Below, piece by piece: positions 34,281-42,147 of a stretch of DNA of 64,000 nucleotides. Position numbers and translations under genes: made by a program. Each line of letters begins with the position of its first letter. Position 1 is the stretch's first letter. Source of the stretch: Pseudomonadaceae bacterium (lineage in GTDB: Bacteria; Pseudomonadota; Gammaproteobacteria; Pseudomonadales; Azotimanducaceae); NCBI GenBank assembly GCA_024743435.1, contig JANSWO010000001.1, positions 62,001-126,000 of the forward strand. Direction: 5' to 3'. The notes beneath the pieces were generated by a model. The model ran no database searches, was not told the DNA's origin, and saw only the letters and a program-made list of their open reading frames with translations.

Positions 34281-34955
34281 ATGGTTAGCAAAATCAACTC
34301 CGCTTGCGTGGAGGTCGTTCTCGTCGAAGATGACAAAACACAGCGCGTAGCGCTGGGCGAGGAGTTGACTGAATTTCCCGGCTGGCTGCTGGCCGGTAGT
34401 GCCGAGACGCTCGCGCAGGCCCGCGAGTTAGGAGTCAAAGCCGGACAATGGTGGTTGATCGATCTGGGTTTGCCCGATGGGGATGGGGTGGAGTTGATTC
34501 CGAACATCGTCGATGCTGGCGCACAGGCTCTGGTGCTCAGCGTATTTGGCGATGAGGCTCATGTATTGGCGGCGTTGCGTGCCGGTGCCTGCGGGTATCT
34601 CGTAAAAGGGGAGCAGGCTCTGAGTACTGGTTTGAGCCAGGCTATCGAGGGTTACGCGCCGTTGTCGGCCAGCGTTGCAGGCTATCTGGTTGATGCGCTA
34701 CGCCGAGACGATCAATTGAGCAGCAAGCCGAAAGGGACCGCTTCACCGCCACTCAGCCCGCGAGAAATGGAAACGCTCGATGCGCTGAGTAGAGGCTACA
34801 CCTATCGGGAGATTGCGCAGCTGCATAGCGTCAGCTACCACACCGTTGGTGACCACGTGAAATCCATCTACCGAAAGCTTGCGGTTAGCAGCAAAGCACA
34901 GGCGGTTCACCGGGGACTTCTCATGGGATTGGTATCCGTCGACGACTCGCTGTAA
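34281..34955 (+). CDS. NarL/FixJ-family response regulator (module copy 2)
   Basis: A 224-aa regulator. The receiver (about residues 8-125) has acidic VEDDK, phospho-acceptor Asp in LIDLGLPDGDG, Ser in VLSVFG and Lys in YLVKGE. The LuxR-type domain (about 155-215) has LSPREMETLDALSRGYTYRE and SYHTVGDHVKSIYRKLAVSSKAQAV. It resembles the regulator at 22681 over both domains. ATG 34281 puts the first beta strand about ten residues in; an earlier in-frame start at 34230 is possible. Cognate partner of the kinase just upstream. Confidence 0.9.
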   Translation: MVSKINSACVEVVLVEDDKTQRVALGEELTEFPGWLLAGSAETLAQARELGVKAGQWWLIDLGLPDGDGVELIPNIVDAGAQALVLSVFGDEAHVLAALRAGACGYLVKGEQALSTGLSQAIEGYAPLSASVAGYLVDALRRDDQLSSKPKGTASPPLSPREMETLDALSRGYTYREIAQLHSVSYHTVGDHVKSIYRKLAVSSKAQAVHRGLLMGLVSVDDSL

Positions 34956-35097
34956 CAGTCGGAACCTGAACTGACGGACGGTGGCAGATTCCCGTCAGCG
35001 GCCGTTCGGCTTCGTGTATTTGATATGTCTGTTATCGCCCCATTGCAGACTGTTTGGTTGGCGATATGCTTGAGACTTTCGATTCGGAGGTTGGCAA

Positions 35098-35556
35098 ATG
35101 GATTGGGATGCTATTGGAGCAATAGGGGAAGTTATCGGAGCCACCGCTGTTATGGTGACGCTCGCTTATCTCGCCTTGCAGGTTCGACAGAATACTCGTG
35201 CGTTGCGAGCCGCGAGTATCGACTCGATGACGAACATTGCCAACGATATACGCACAAATCTGTTCAGCGATCCAGAAATAACCTCAATCTATATGAGCGG
35301 CTTAAGTGGAGCTGATAGTCTGAACGACTTGGAGCTGGAACGATTTCGCCTGCTCATGACGAATGCATTGTGGGCGTTGTGGAACGCCTACACTCAGGCT
35401 CAACTTGGGGAAAATCAATCCTGGCAGGCGCAGAAACCGCTATTACGTCGTTTTCTGTCTCAACCGGGTGGCCTTTGGTATTGGAACACCTACAAGAACG
35501 AATTTTCGCGAGAGTTTCGTGCCGAAGTAGACCTAGTGCTTCAACAGGCTAAGTGA
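35098..35556 (+). CDS. Membrane-anchored hypothetical protein
   Basis: A 152-aa protein with a single N-terminal membrane helix (GEVIGATAVMVTLAYLALQV) running into QVRQNTRALRAAS, then a soluble helical domain with conserved-looking Trp residues (ALWALWNAY, GGLWYWNTY). I know similar small anchored proteins of unknown function from marine proteobacteria but no defined role. GGAGG upstream of the ATG is consistent with the start. Same strand as the regulator, 142 bases away. Confidence 0.65.
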   Translation: MDWDAIGAIGEVIGATAVMVTLAYLALQVRQNTRALRAASIDSMTNIANDIRTNLFSDPEITSIYMSGLSGADSLNDLELERFRLLMTNALWALWNAYTQAQLGENQSWQAQKPLLRRFLSQPGGLWYWNTYKNEFSREFRAEVDLVLQQAK

Positions 35557-35685
35557 CTAAATCCGTCCGCAGCTGGCCGTTCTGAGACTCGCTATTCGCG
35601 AATTCGAATGGCTGTTCTGGAAAAATCTGCAGTGCGCGGAGACTGATCGTTAGACCCTCTACGACCCGTACCGAATCAGGCTGAA

Positions 35686-35856
35686 CTATTCCTCATCGAA
35701 CCCTATTGGCGAGCGGGTTTCAAAGTCTTGTTTGGATTTCCACGTCACATCCACCTCCTCGATCTTGCCACCTTTTCGCAAGTAGTCAGCTACGTCAGCG
35801 GCTAGTTTTTCACGCTCAGGTTCTTTCAGAACTTCATCGCCGGTTCCCGTTTGCAT
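35686..35856 (-). CDS. Small acidic protein with a GGKIEEV motif
   Basis: A 56-aa protein starting MQTGTGDEVL with an excellent ribosome-binding site (GGAGG four bases before the ATG), which makes it a credible small gene. The segment VADYLRKGGKIEEVDV resembles the conserved core of SutA, a small RNA-polymerase-binding protein of Pseudomonas, and of other short proteins with a xFLxRGGKI motif. The similarity is short, so the role is open. It lies on the opposite strand to its neighbours. Confidence 0.6.
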   Translation of the reverse strand: MQTGTGDEVLKEPEREKLAADVADYLRKGGKIEEVDVTWKSKQDFETRSPIGFDEE

Positions 35857-36141
35857 GTTTCCTCCAGCGGGTTGGATACGGGCGGACAAAATCGTATTGA
35901 CGATGAACGACATAATCGTGACAGAAAAGTTTCAACTTAATGACGATTTTGGCTGGGCAGGAGGCGCCTGGAAGGAGAGGTTGAAAGGCTGCTAAAGAGA
36001 GGGCGGATGTTCACCCGAGTAGCAGCGACCGGCATCAGTTTGCCCAATGCTGTCTTCATCAATCGTTCATGCGGTGTTAACTGGCTTGTCACGCACGCTA
36101 AATAGCCTTCCTGAACTTGGTTAGTTTTTGGGAGATACGAT

Positions 36142-37191
36142 ATGCGTCAAAGAACTTTTGTCTTTTTTACCTGTCTATTTTCGCTGTTGGGGGCGAGCGC
36201 TGCCCTTGGCGATAACGATCACTACAAGCAGCACCAGAAGGGAGAACGGTTTGCCTTCGCGCTAGTAGGTGACGGTCCGTACGCTGAGGATCAAGAGCCG
36301 AAGTGGGACGAAACTATTCGTCAGATCAATCGAGATCGTGATGTCAGGTTCGTTAATCACGCAGGCGATATCAAGGGTGGTGGCGAGATGTGCACCGATG
36401 AGTTGTTGGTGCGGCGCTTTGATCAGTTGCAGCAGCTACGCAGGCCGCTGGTTTATACGCCAGGCGACAACGAGTGGACAGACTGCCACCGCACGAGCAA
36501 CGGCAGTTATGTGCCTACCGAGCGCTTGGACTTTATTCGCAATCTGTTCTTCCCGTACCCTGGCTATACGACGGGCGGCCGCTATATGCGTGTGCAAACG
36601 CAAGCAAATGCCGAAGGCTTCGAGAAGTTCGTCGAGAACACGTTGTTTCTCAAAGAGCGTATTGTGTTCTCACAGATACACGTAGTGGGCAGCAACAACA
36701 ACCTGCGTCCGTGGGATCAGCTGCCGGATGGTGACTTACCCCTTGAGAGGGAAGCAGAATTCGCGGAGCGAAGCGCCGCAGGTGTCGAGTGGTTAAAGCA
36801 CACCTTCATGGTGGCAAAGAAGCTTCGCGCTCCTGGTGTTTTCCTGACGATCCATGCTAATCCGAATTTCAACGAAGACCGTACTAGCGAAGGCTTGCGC
36901 GGAGGCTTCAACAGTTTTCTGGATGTATTAGAAGAACAAGTCGCTGATTACGGTAAGCCAGTTGTCATCGCGCACGGCGATAGTCACTTTTTCCGAATGG
37001 ACACTCCCTACCTACTACCCTGGTACTACAACGATAATGCTGCCACTTCAGAAGAAAACAGGAAGATTGGCAACCTGATCAGGGTCGAGACCTTTGGACA
37101 CTTCGATAATCACTGGGTGAAGGTAGAGGTGGACCCGAATGACGACGCCGTCTTTCGGGTAGTACCACGGGTTGTAAAAGCTAACTTGTAA
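36142..37191 (+). CDS. Exported calcineurin-like metallophosphoesterase
   Basis: A 349-aa protein with a cleavable signal peptide (FFTCLFSLLGASAALG). Metallophosphoesterase motifs in order are VGDGPY (in place of the usual DxH), NHAGDIKGGG (GDxxD-like), TPGDNEW (GDNH-like, with Glu for His), TIHANPN and IAHGDSHFF. The divergence at motif I and GDNE are odd for a canonical two-metal site, but the overall pattern fits a periplasmic phosphatase or phosphodiesterase. GGGAG seven bases upstream of ATG. Monocistronic. Confidence 0.75.
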   Translation: MRQRTFVFFTCLFSLLGASAALGDNDHYKQHQKGERFAFALVGDGPYAEDQEPKWDETIRQINRDRDVRFVNHAGDIKGGGEMCTDELLVRRFDQLQQLRRPLVYTPGDNEWTDCHRTSNGSYVPTERLDFIRNLFFPYPGYTTGGRYMRVQTQANAEGFEKFVENTLFLKERIVFSQIHVVGSNNNLRPWDQLPDGDLPLEREAEFAERSAAGVEWLKHTFMVAKKLRAPGVFLTIHANPNFNEDRTSEGLRGGFNSFLDVLEEQVADYGKPVVIAHGDSHFFRMDTPYLLPWYYNDNAATSEENRKIGNLIRVETFGHFDNHWVKVEVDPNDDAVFRVVPRVVKANL

Positions 37192-37619
37192 TCTCCATCG
37201 CACAAGGAGCACTCCACGCTTTGCTGCTGGGGTGCTCTTGTACTTGCCTTTTCAACGTCCAGACTTCACCCATGTCGAGTTACACTCGATCTTCGAGATA
37301 AACTTGGAAGTACGTGGGTGTTGTTTGGAAGCCGGTCTGAGCCAAGCAACAGGCTGCTTGCAATGGCAATTCGAACATCTTATTTGAAGCAGAGCGTCCA
37401 TATGATCTGACTCTGCCTGTCGGCTCAACGCTGAGCTGTCACAACTAGCCAGCCGCGCCAGTGTGCGCTCGTTCTCGAATCCTGCCGCAATGCATGTGAC
37501 GCGGTTGGCGTTTTCCTATGAATCCCGACAGTTCGGGATAACCCATCGGCACTCGTAACTTTAAGAATTCGGCGCCGAAGCAGGACGCTTCGACACCAGT
37601 CTTAAAGGAGACGATTGAC
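37192..37619. other. Intergenic region before lipoprotein copy 2
   Basis: About 428 bases with no credible gene. At 37202-37241 an imperfect stem (ACAAGGAGCACTCC with GGGTGCTCTTGT) followed by a T-rich stretch may terminate the phosphatase transcript. A perfect palindrome lies at 37522-37539, listed separately. Confidence 0.5.
37522..37539. promoter_or_regulatory. Palindrome upstream of lipoprotein copy 2
   Basis: ATCCCGA-CAGT-TCGGGAT is a perfect 7-bp-arm inverted repeat 81 bases before the lipoprotein ATG. Its CCCGA half-site also occurs in the 9-base repeats before the module 2 regulator. A NarL-type regulator binding both is possible but unproven. Confidence 0.45.
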
Positions 37620-38750
37620 ATGATTCGCACCGTATCTTCACTTACCTTGATGAGCTTGCTGGCGCTCTCTCTAACAGCCTGCAGTGGCGGTTCTTCCTCC
37701 AGCAATAGCAACGACGTTGGCCTGGGCAGCACACCACCCCCCTCGCCAGTACGCACGAAAACCTTTGATTTTGACGCCGACGGTATCGGCGAGGCGGTTG
37801 AAGAAGTTACTTACGATCGCGAGGTGCTGAGCCCCAGCCAGTATCGATACGACGATGACAACGATGGCGTTTGGGATTACCTCGGCCGCTACGAATACGA
37901 CGCCGCCGGCAATATGGTGGTGCGCGCTTGGGACGATGATGCTGATGGTATCGATGACACCGTTGAAACTCGGACGTTCGACGTTGCTGGCAACACGCTG
38001 GAGCTGGTTACCGACTACGATGGCGATGCCATCGCTGATCGTATTCAGACCTGGACCTACACCAGCGCCGGGTTGGTGGCTTCGTTCGCTGATGACTTCG
38101 ATGGCGATGGCGTAGATAACTACGCTGAATACACCACGTACTCAACCGACGGCGATGTCCTGACCAAGCGGCAGGATCAATCGGCGGATGGAATTGATGA
38201 TCGCATTGAGGTTTGGACGTACTCAGCGCCGAAGACGAAGGCTACCTATCAGTTGGATAGTGATGCTGATCTGAACTGGGACGAAGAATGGTTCTATACC
38301 TATACCCCAGATGTCCGCTTGCTCACGTTGAGAAAAGACCTGGATGCAGACGGTCTCATTGACTACGACCGAGCCGATACCTACACAACGCTAGCCAATG
38401 GCGATCTGCAGTCGGACATCGCCGTTGATTCGAATAACGATTCGGTTGTCGATGAGCGCTGGGTGCGGGTTTACAGCCCGGATCGATTGATTGTGGCCGA
38501 AAGCAAAGATTTGAACGCCGATGGTGGCTTTGAGCAGGGCTTTGAATACGAGCGAGATAGCGCAGGCAATATCGTTGATCACGAGCGCTATACCAATGAG
38601 GTGCTGGTCTGGCAGCAAACGCACGCTTACAACGAAGATAACCTGGTCACGCGACAGGAGACGGATCTGGACGCTGATGGGTCGGTCGATCGAATCGATA
38701 CCACCACCTACAGCAACTGGGATATCGAGGAAGTGGTTCGCTGGTTCTGA
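37620..38750 (+). CDS. Lipoprotein with YD-like/DxDxDG repeats (module copy 2)
   Basis: A 376-aa predicted lipoprotein with lipobox LTAC (Cys near 21), then a Ser/Asn-rich and Pro-rich linker. About nine repeats alternate acidic loops (FDADGIGEAVE, DDADGIDDTVE, DFDGDGVDNYAE, DLDADGLIDYD) with Tyr-rich strands. The repeats and ending (TTYSNWDIEEV) resemble the lipoprotein at 20743 (DEYSNWIAV), but the N-terminal 200-residue domain of that protein is missing here. Ca2+ binding is inferred from the loops. AAAGGAG precedes the ATG. Confidence 0.82.
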   Translation: MIRTVSSLTLMSLLALSLTACSGGSSSSNSNDVGLGSTPPPSPVRTKTFDFDADGIGEAVEEVTYDREVLSPSQYRYDDDNDGVWDYLGRYEYDAAGNMVVRAWDDDADGIDDTVETRTFDVAGNTLELVTDYDGDAIADRIQTWTYTSAGLVASFADDFDGDGVDNYAEYTTYSTDGDVLTKRQDQSADGIDDRIEVWTYSAPKTKATYQLDSDADLNWDEEWFYTYTPDVRLLTLRKDLDADGLIDYDRADTYTTLANGDLQSDIAVDSNNDSVVDERWVRVYSPDRLIVAESKDLNADGGFEQGFEYERDSAGNIVDHERYTNEVLVWQQTHAYNEDNLVTRQETDLDADGSVDRIDTTTYSNWDIEEVVRWF

Positions 38751-38771
38751 TGCGGTGACAAAGCAGCGGTA

Positions 38772-38812
38772 GTGCACGAGCCTGGGCTAGGCTTCTCACC
38801 CAGGCTCTGCAC
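38772..38812. terminator. Bidirectional terminator-like hairpin
   Basis: GTGCA-C-GAGCCTGGG pairs with CCCAGGCTC-TGCAC over 14 bp with one bulged C and a 12-base loop. It sits between two convergent genes, the lipoprotein and the VOC protein, and could serve both, although T-tracts are weak. Confidence 0.65.
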
Positions 38813-38816
38813 ATTG

Positions 38817-39665
38817 CTAGTCCGGCACGAAAGCTTCTCGCCCGGCTCTGAAATTGAAGAAACCGTTGCCCGCGTTTCTGTTTATTAGCGGCCGGTTGAA
38901 CATCGGGTGGTGCAGGCTTCGCACCTCGTGCTCCAACTCGATGATCGTCTCACCCGAGTCCGGATCAAAGATTTCCACGAATCGGTACTGATGCGCATCA
39001 GATTCCTCGGTGATTCGACCTGCCTCTAGAAGCTGTTCGTGGGGGCCCGAAAAGTTGCTCAGATAGACGGCAATATGGTGACCGTCATAGTCGGCAATAT
39101 CGCCCGCTGTTTCTTCGAAAATCAGTTGCTGGTAGCGGCCCATCTGTACCGACGCGCGGCCTTCGCTGACAGTGACGGGTGAGCCGATGACTTGCTCATA
39201 GAACCGCGCGACGCCAGCTGCACCGCCCTCGGGTATAGGGTAGGTCGCGTAGTGAATGCCCAGTGATGGTCCAGTGGCGCCAGGTGTCCTGACGTCGAGC
39301 TGGTTGCCCCAGGGGCAGGTAATCTGCCAATGCTTGTCGCTTGTCTTGTCGATATCGAATTTGCTGCCTTCGAGCGCTGGCTTGGCAAAGCGCAGCCCCG
39401 CCTCTATGTCGCTTAGATCGTTGACGACGAGGCCGATTCGGCCGCGCCAGCGCTGTGCGTCACCACGTGGGAGGTGGAACTGCGTTTCGCCGGCATTTAC
39501 CCACGTGTTGAAGGTTCCGAAATCCATATATGGATCCCGGGTAAGACCCAGCGCGGTCACGTAAAACGCGGTGGCCACTTCGAGGTCGGGCACAGTCAGA
39601 TTGATGTGTTCGAGTAGAACGATGTTGCCAACGTCTCCGGCGCGGCGATCAAAGGTCTGGCTCAT
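38817..39665 (-). CDS. VOC (glyoxalase/dioxygenase fold) family protein
   Basis: A 282-aa protein with two VOC modules: LEHINLTVPDLEVATAFYVTALGL near residue 18 and a second around PIPEGGAAGVARFYEQVIG near 143. His in LEHINL, Glu and the later HHIAVYL region are candidate metal ligands. The superfamily includes glyoxalases, ring-cleaving dioxygenases and resistance proteins, so the reaction is unknown. Cytoplasmic. Divergent from the esterase-like gene at 39710 with only 44 bases between, so their promoters must overlap. Confidence 0.8.
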   Translation of the reverse strand: MSQTFDRRAGDVGNIVLLEHINLTVPDLEVATAFYVTALGLTRDPYMDFGTFNTWVNAGETQFHLPRGDAQRWRGRIGLVVNDLSDIEAGLRFAKPALEGSKFDIDKTSDKHWQITCPWGNQLDVRTPGATGPSLGIHYATYPIPEGGAAGVARFYEQVIGSPVTVSEGRASVQMGRYQQLIFEETAGDIADYDGHHIAVYLSNFSGPHEQLLEAGRITEESDAHQYRFVEIFDPDSGETIIELEHEVRSLHHPMFNRPLINRNAGNGFFNFRAGREAFVPD

Positions 39666-39709
39666 GGGCTATTCCTGTCGGTGTATCGGGACCCGGTTAT
39701 AGTAGCGTG

Positions 39710-40801
39710 ATGAGTACCGACCAAGACCAACTCCTAAATGCCATCACGGCGCTCGTTCCGAATCTGATGAACGCCATCGATGGTCTCAACAAAGCGTCCC
39801 GTTATCTGCATCCTCCGCACCTGAGCGAATTGCTGGCCGCCGTTGCGCCAATGGCGGAACCGCTGGAGCAGGGCCGCGACGTGTTCGTGCAGGCAGACTG
39901 GCCCGAACATATGCTCGGCTTCTGCGATCAGCTGCTGCTATCGACCGAACAGACCTTGAACGCGTATTCGGACCTCGCGGATGCCGCGAACTCGGCAGAC
40001 GGTGTCATGTCGGCGTATCGGGCTCTTCGATTTAGCAGCCGCGCGAAGGAAGCGCTGTACCCGGTGAGTGCTGCATTGCCGCCGGTGAGTCGTTTCTTTC
40101 TTGATCCCCGGCATAGAGCTGATGAGGTGGTCGTTGCGCGCTGTACAGATGTGGATTTCGCGCGGGAAAACACCGGTGTCATGCATGTTGAGAATGACAA
40201 GGATCAGCGTGGGGGATTCTCGCTTTACGTACCGGAGTATCTTGATACCAATGTCAGCTATCCGGTGGTGTTTGCGCTGCATGGTGGTTCTGGCCATGGT
40301 CGAGACTTCTTCTGGAGTTGGCTCCCGGTCGCGCGGAGCCATGGATTCATCCTGGTGGCGCCGACATCGGTAGAACGTACCTGGTCGCTAATGGAGCCAG
40401 AGCAGGACAGCAAACGGCTTGCCGCGATGCTGGCCTATGTGGAGGAGCATTGGCCAATCGATGAGGCTCGCCGCTTGATCACTGGCATGAGTGACGGCGG
40501 CACATTTAGCTGGCTTGAGGGCTTGTTCGGGGACGTAGGCTTTACTCACCTGGCGCCAATGTCGGCAAGCTTCCACCCCATGTTGATGGAGGGGGCAGAC
40601 CCGGAAAGGATGCAAGGACTGCCCGTATACCTGGTGCACGGAGCGCTGGATTGGATGTTTGAGGTGGCGAGTGCGCAGGCGGCCGACCAGGCGCTGCGTC
40701 AGGCAGGCGCGAGTGTTATCTATCGTGAGATTGCTGACCTGTCGCACACGATGGCATCGGAGGAAACCGGTGCCATCGCGGACTGGCTCCGTCTCCCCTA
40801 G
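39710..40801 (+). CDS. Alpha/beta hydrolase, phospholipase/carboxylesterase-like
   Basis: A 363-aa protein. The first 170 residues are helical and not recognised. The C-terminal part is an alpha/beta hydrolase: VFALHGGSGHGRDF (oxyanion region), GMSDGGTFS (nucleophile Ser), VHGALDWMF (Asp) and DLSHTMASEE (His). Substrate unknown; the fold resembles feruloyl esterase or phospholipase/carboxylesterase proteins. ATG 39710 is used; the preceding GTG at 39707 is also in frame. Its stop overlaps the stop of the convergent ABM gene in a shared CTAG. Confidence 0.8.
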   Translation: MSTDQDQLLNAITALVPNLMNAIDGLNKASRYLHPPHLSELLAAVAPMAEPLEQGRDVFVQADWPEHMLGFCDQLLLSTEQTLNAYSDLADAANSADGVMSAYRALRFSSRAKEALYPVSAALPPVSRFFLDPRHRADEVVVARCTDVDFARENTGVMHVENDKDQRGGFSLYVPEYLDTNVSYPVVFALHGGSGHGRDFFWSWLPVARSHGFILVAPTSVERTWSLMEPEQDSKRLAAMLAYVEEHWPIDEARRLITGMSDGGTFSWLEGLFGDVGFTHLAPMSASFHPMLMEGADPERMQGLPVYLVHGALDWMFEVASAQAADQALRQAGASVIYREIADLSHTMASEETGAIADWLRLP

Positions 40802-41106
40802 GACATTGCCGGCATGGGCCGCTCGGTTGCCTCATAGCAGGTGACTTCAACGGAAGCTGGTGGGTTTGCCGCCATTGCGCCCTGAAAAGCCGCCATGTGT
40901 GGCGTTGCAAAGTGAGCAACCAACGCGGCTTCCGTCGTCCAACGCTCAGTGATGCGCATGCTGCCCGCGTCGCCGATTTCCTGGCTGAACGTATAGTCCT
41001 CGCAGCCGTCTTCTGCTCGGCTCGCAGCTTCCATGGTGATGATGGCCTCTCGCATCGCATCGATGTTTTCAGGCGTGCTTGTGATCTTGGCGTTGATGAC
41101 GATCAT
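40798..41106 (-). CDS. Antibiotic biosynthesis monooxygenase (ABM) domain protein
   Basis: A 102-aa single-domain protein with the ABM pattern MIVINAKITSTPENIDAMREA, EDGCEDYTFSQE, ITERWTTEAALVAHFATPHM. Small ABM proteins such as YgiN are quinol or polyketide monooxygenases or heme-binding relatives; the function here is open. It follows the ATP-grasp gene on the minus strand by 21 bases and may be the last gene of that operon. Its stop codon shares CTAG with the convergent hydrolase gene. Confidence 0.85.
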   Translation of the reverse strand: MIVINAKITSTPENIDAMREAIITMEAASRAEDGCEDYTFSQEIGDAGSMRITERWTTEAALVAHFATPHMAAFQGAMAANPPASVEVTCYEATERPMPAMS

Positions 41107-41127
41107 GTTTGCTTTCCTTGTTTTCAG

Positions 41128-42147
41128 TTACGGATTGAGTAGCTGGTTGATCTCGGGTGGAAACAGGCTTGGCTGCGCGGAGCTTGCGCTCATGCCGAAA
41201 TGCTCCATCGCGTAGCTCACTCGTGCATCGGGGCCCCGACGGTCCCGGCCGAAGCGGTTGCCGAGGCCTTCGACGTGCCGCAGCCGTGGTTTCAGGCCAC
41301 ATTGATTGGCCACCTGAATGGCCAGCCCTGGCCGAGCGTTCAGCTCCAGTAGCATGGGCCCACGATCGCGGTCGATCACCATGTCGGTGCCGAGATAGCC
41401 GAGTTCTGTCACTTCGAAGCAGCGTGCTGCCTGCTCCAGCAGCCGGCGCCAGTTGGGGATGGAGATCTCAGACAGCAATGCGCCGGTGTCTGGGTGCCGG
41501 TCGATCACGCGGTTGTGCTGGACAGCGCTCAGCGCCTTGCCGGTTGCAATGTCGATACCGACACCCACTGCGCCCTGGTGCAGATTGGCTTTGCCGTCGC
41601 TGGCTTTGGTTGCCAGCCGCAGCATGCCCATCACCGGGTAGCCCAGGAAAACGATCAGGCGGATGTCAGGCACACCCTCCACGCTGTAGTCGGAAAAATC
41701 GTCGCTGACTCGAACCAGCTGTTCCACCAGCGCAACATCGGCGCGGCCACCCAGTGAGTGCAGACCCGCAATCACGTTGGACAGGTAGCGGCTGAGTGCT
41801 GTGTCGGTGATTCGCTCGCCGTTGGATTTGATCAACTCATCGCCGTCACGACCAACAATCACCAGAATGCCTTTACCACCGGAGCCCTGGGCTGGTTTCA
41901 CAACAAATTCATCGTGCTGCGTCAGTACTTCCCGCGCGCGCCCGATTTCGTGTTGTGTGTGGATGACGTGCAGTAGCTCGGGAACATTCAGCTGCGCCTC
42001 CGCGGCGACCAGCTTGGTGTTCAGCTTGTTGTCCACTAACGGATATTGCGAGCGTTCATTGTAGCGAGCGATGTAGCTGACGTTGCGGGCATTCATGCCG
42101 AGTATGCCCAGCCCGCTCAACTGCCTGGGTGAGATCCATTCGAGCAT
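41128..42147 (-). CDS. Alpha-L-glutamate ligase-like ATP-grasp protein (RimK-related)
   Basis: A 339-aa ATP-grasp enzyme related to RimK, which adds amino acids to peptides or proteins. Visible: FVVKPAQGSGGKGILV (ATP-binding Lys and glycine-rich loop near residue 82), PDIRLIVFLGYPVMGMLRLAT and MLLELNARPGLAIQVAN (Mg2+-binding Glu and Asn). The start ATG overlaps the stop of the 7TM gene by one base (TAATG). It forms a conserved trio with the 7TM transglutaminase-like protein and the retropepsin-like lipoprotein. The peptide substrate is unknown. Confidence 0.88.
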   Translation of the reverse strand: MLEWISPRQLSGLGILGMNARNVSYIARYNERSQYPLVDNKLNTKLVAAEAQLNVPELLHVIHTQHEIGRAREVLTQHDEFVVKPAQGSGGKGILVIVGRDGDELIKSNGERITDTALSRYLSNVIAGLHSLGGRADVALVEQLVRVSDDFSDYSVEGVPDIRLIVFLGYPVMGMLRLATKASDGKANLHQGAVGVGIDIATGKALSAVQHNRVIDRHPDTGALLSEISIPNWRRLLEQAARCFEVTELGYLGTDMVIDRDRGPMLLELNARPGLAIQVANQCGLKPRLRHVEGLGNRFGRDRRGPDARVSYAMEHFGMSASSAQPSLFPPEINQLLNP

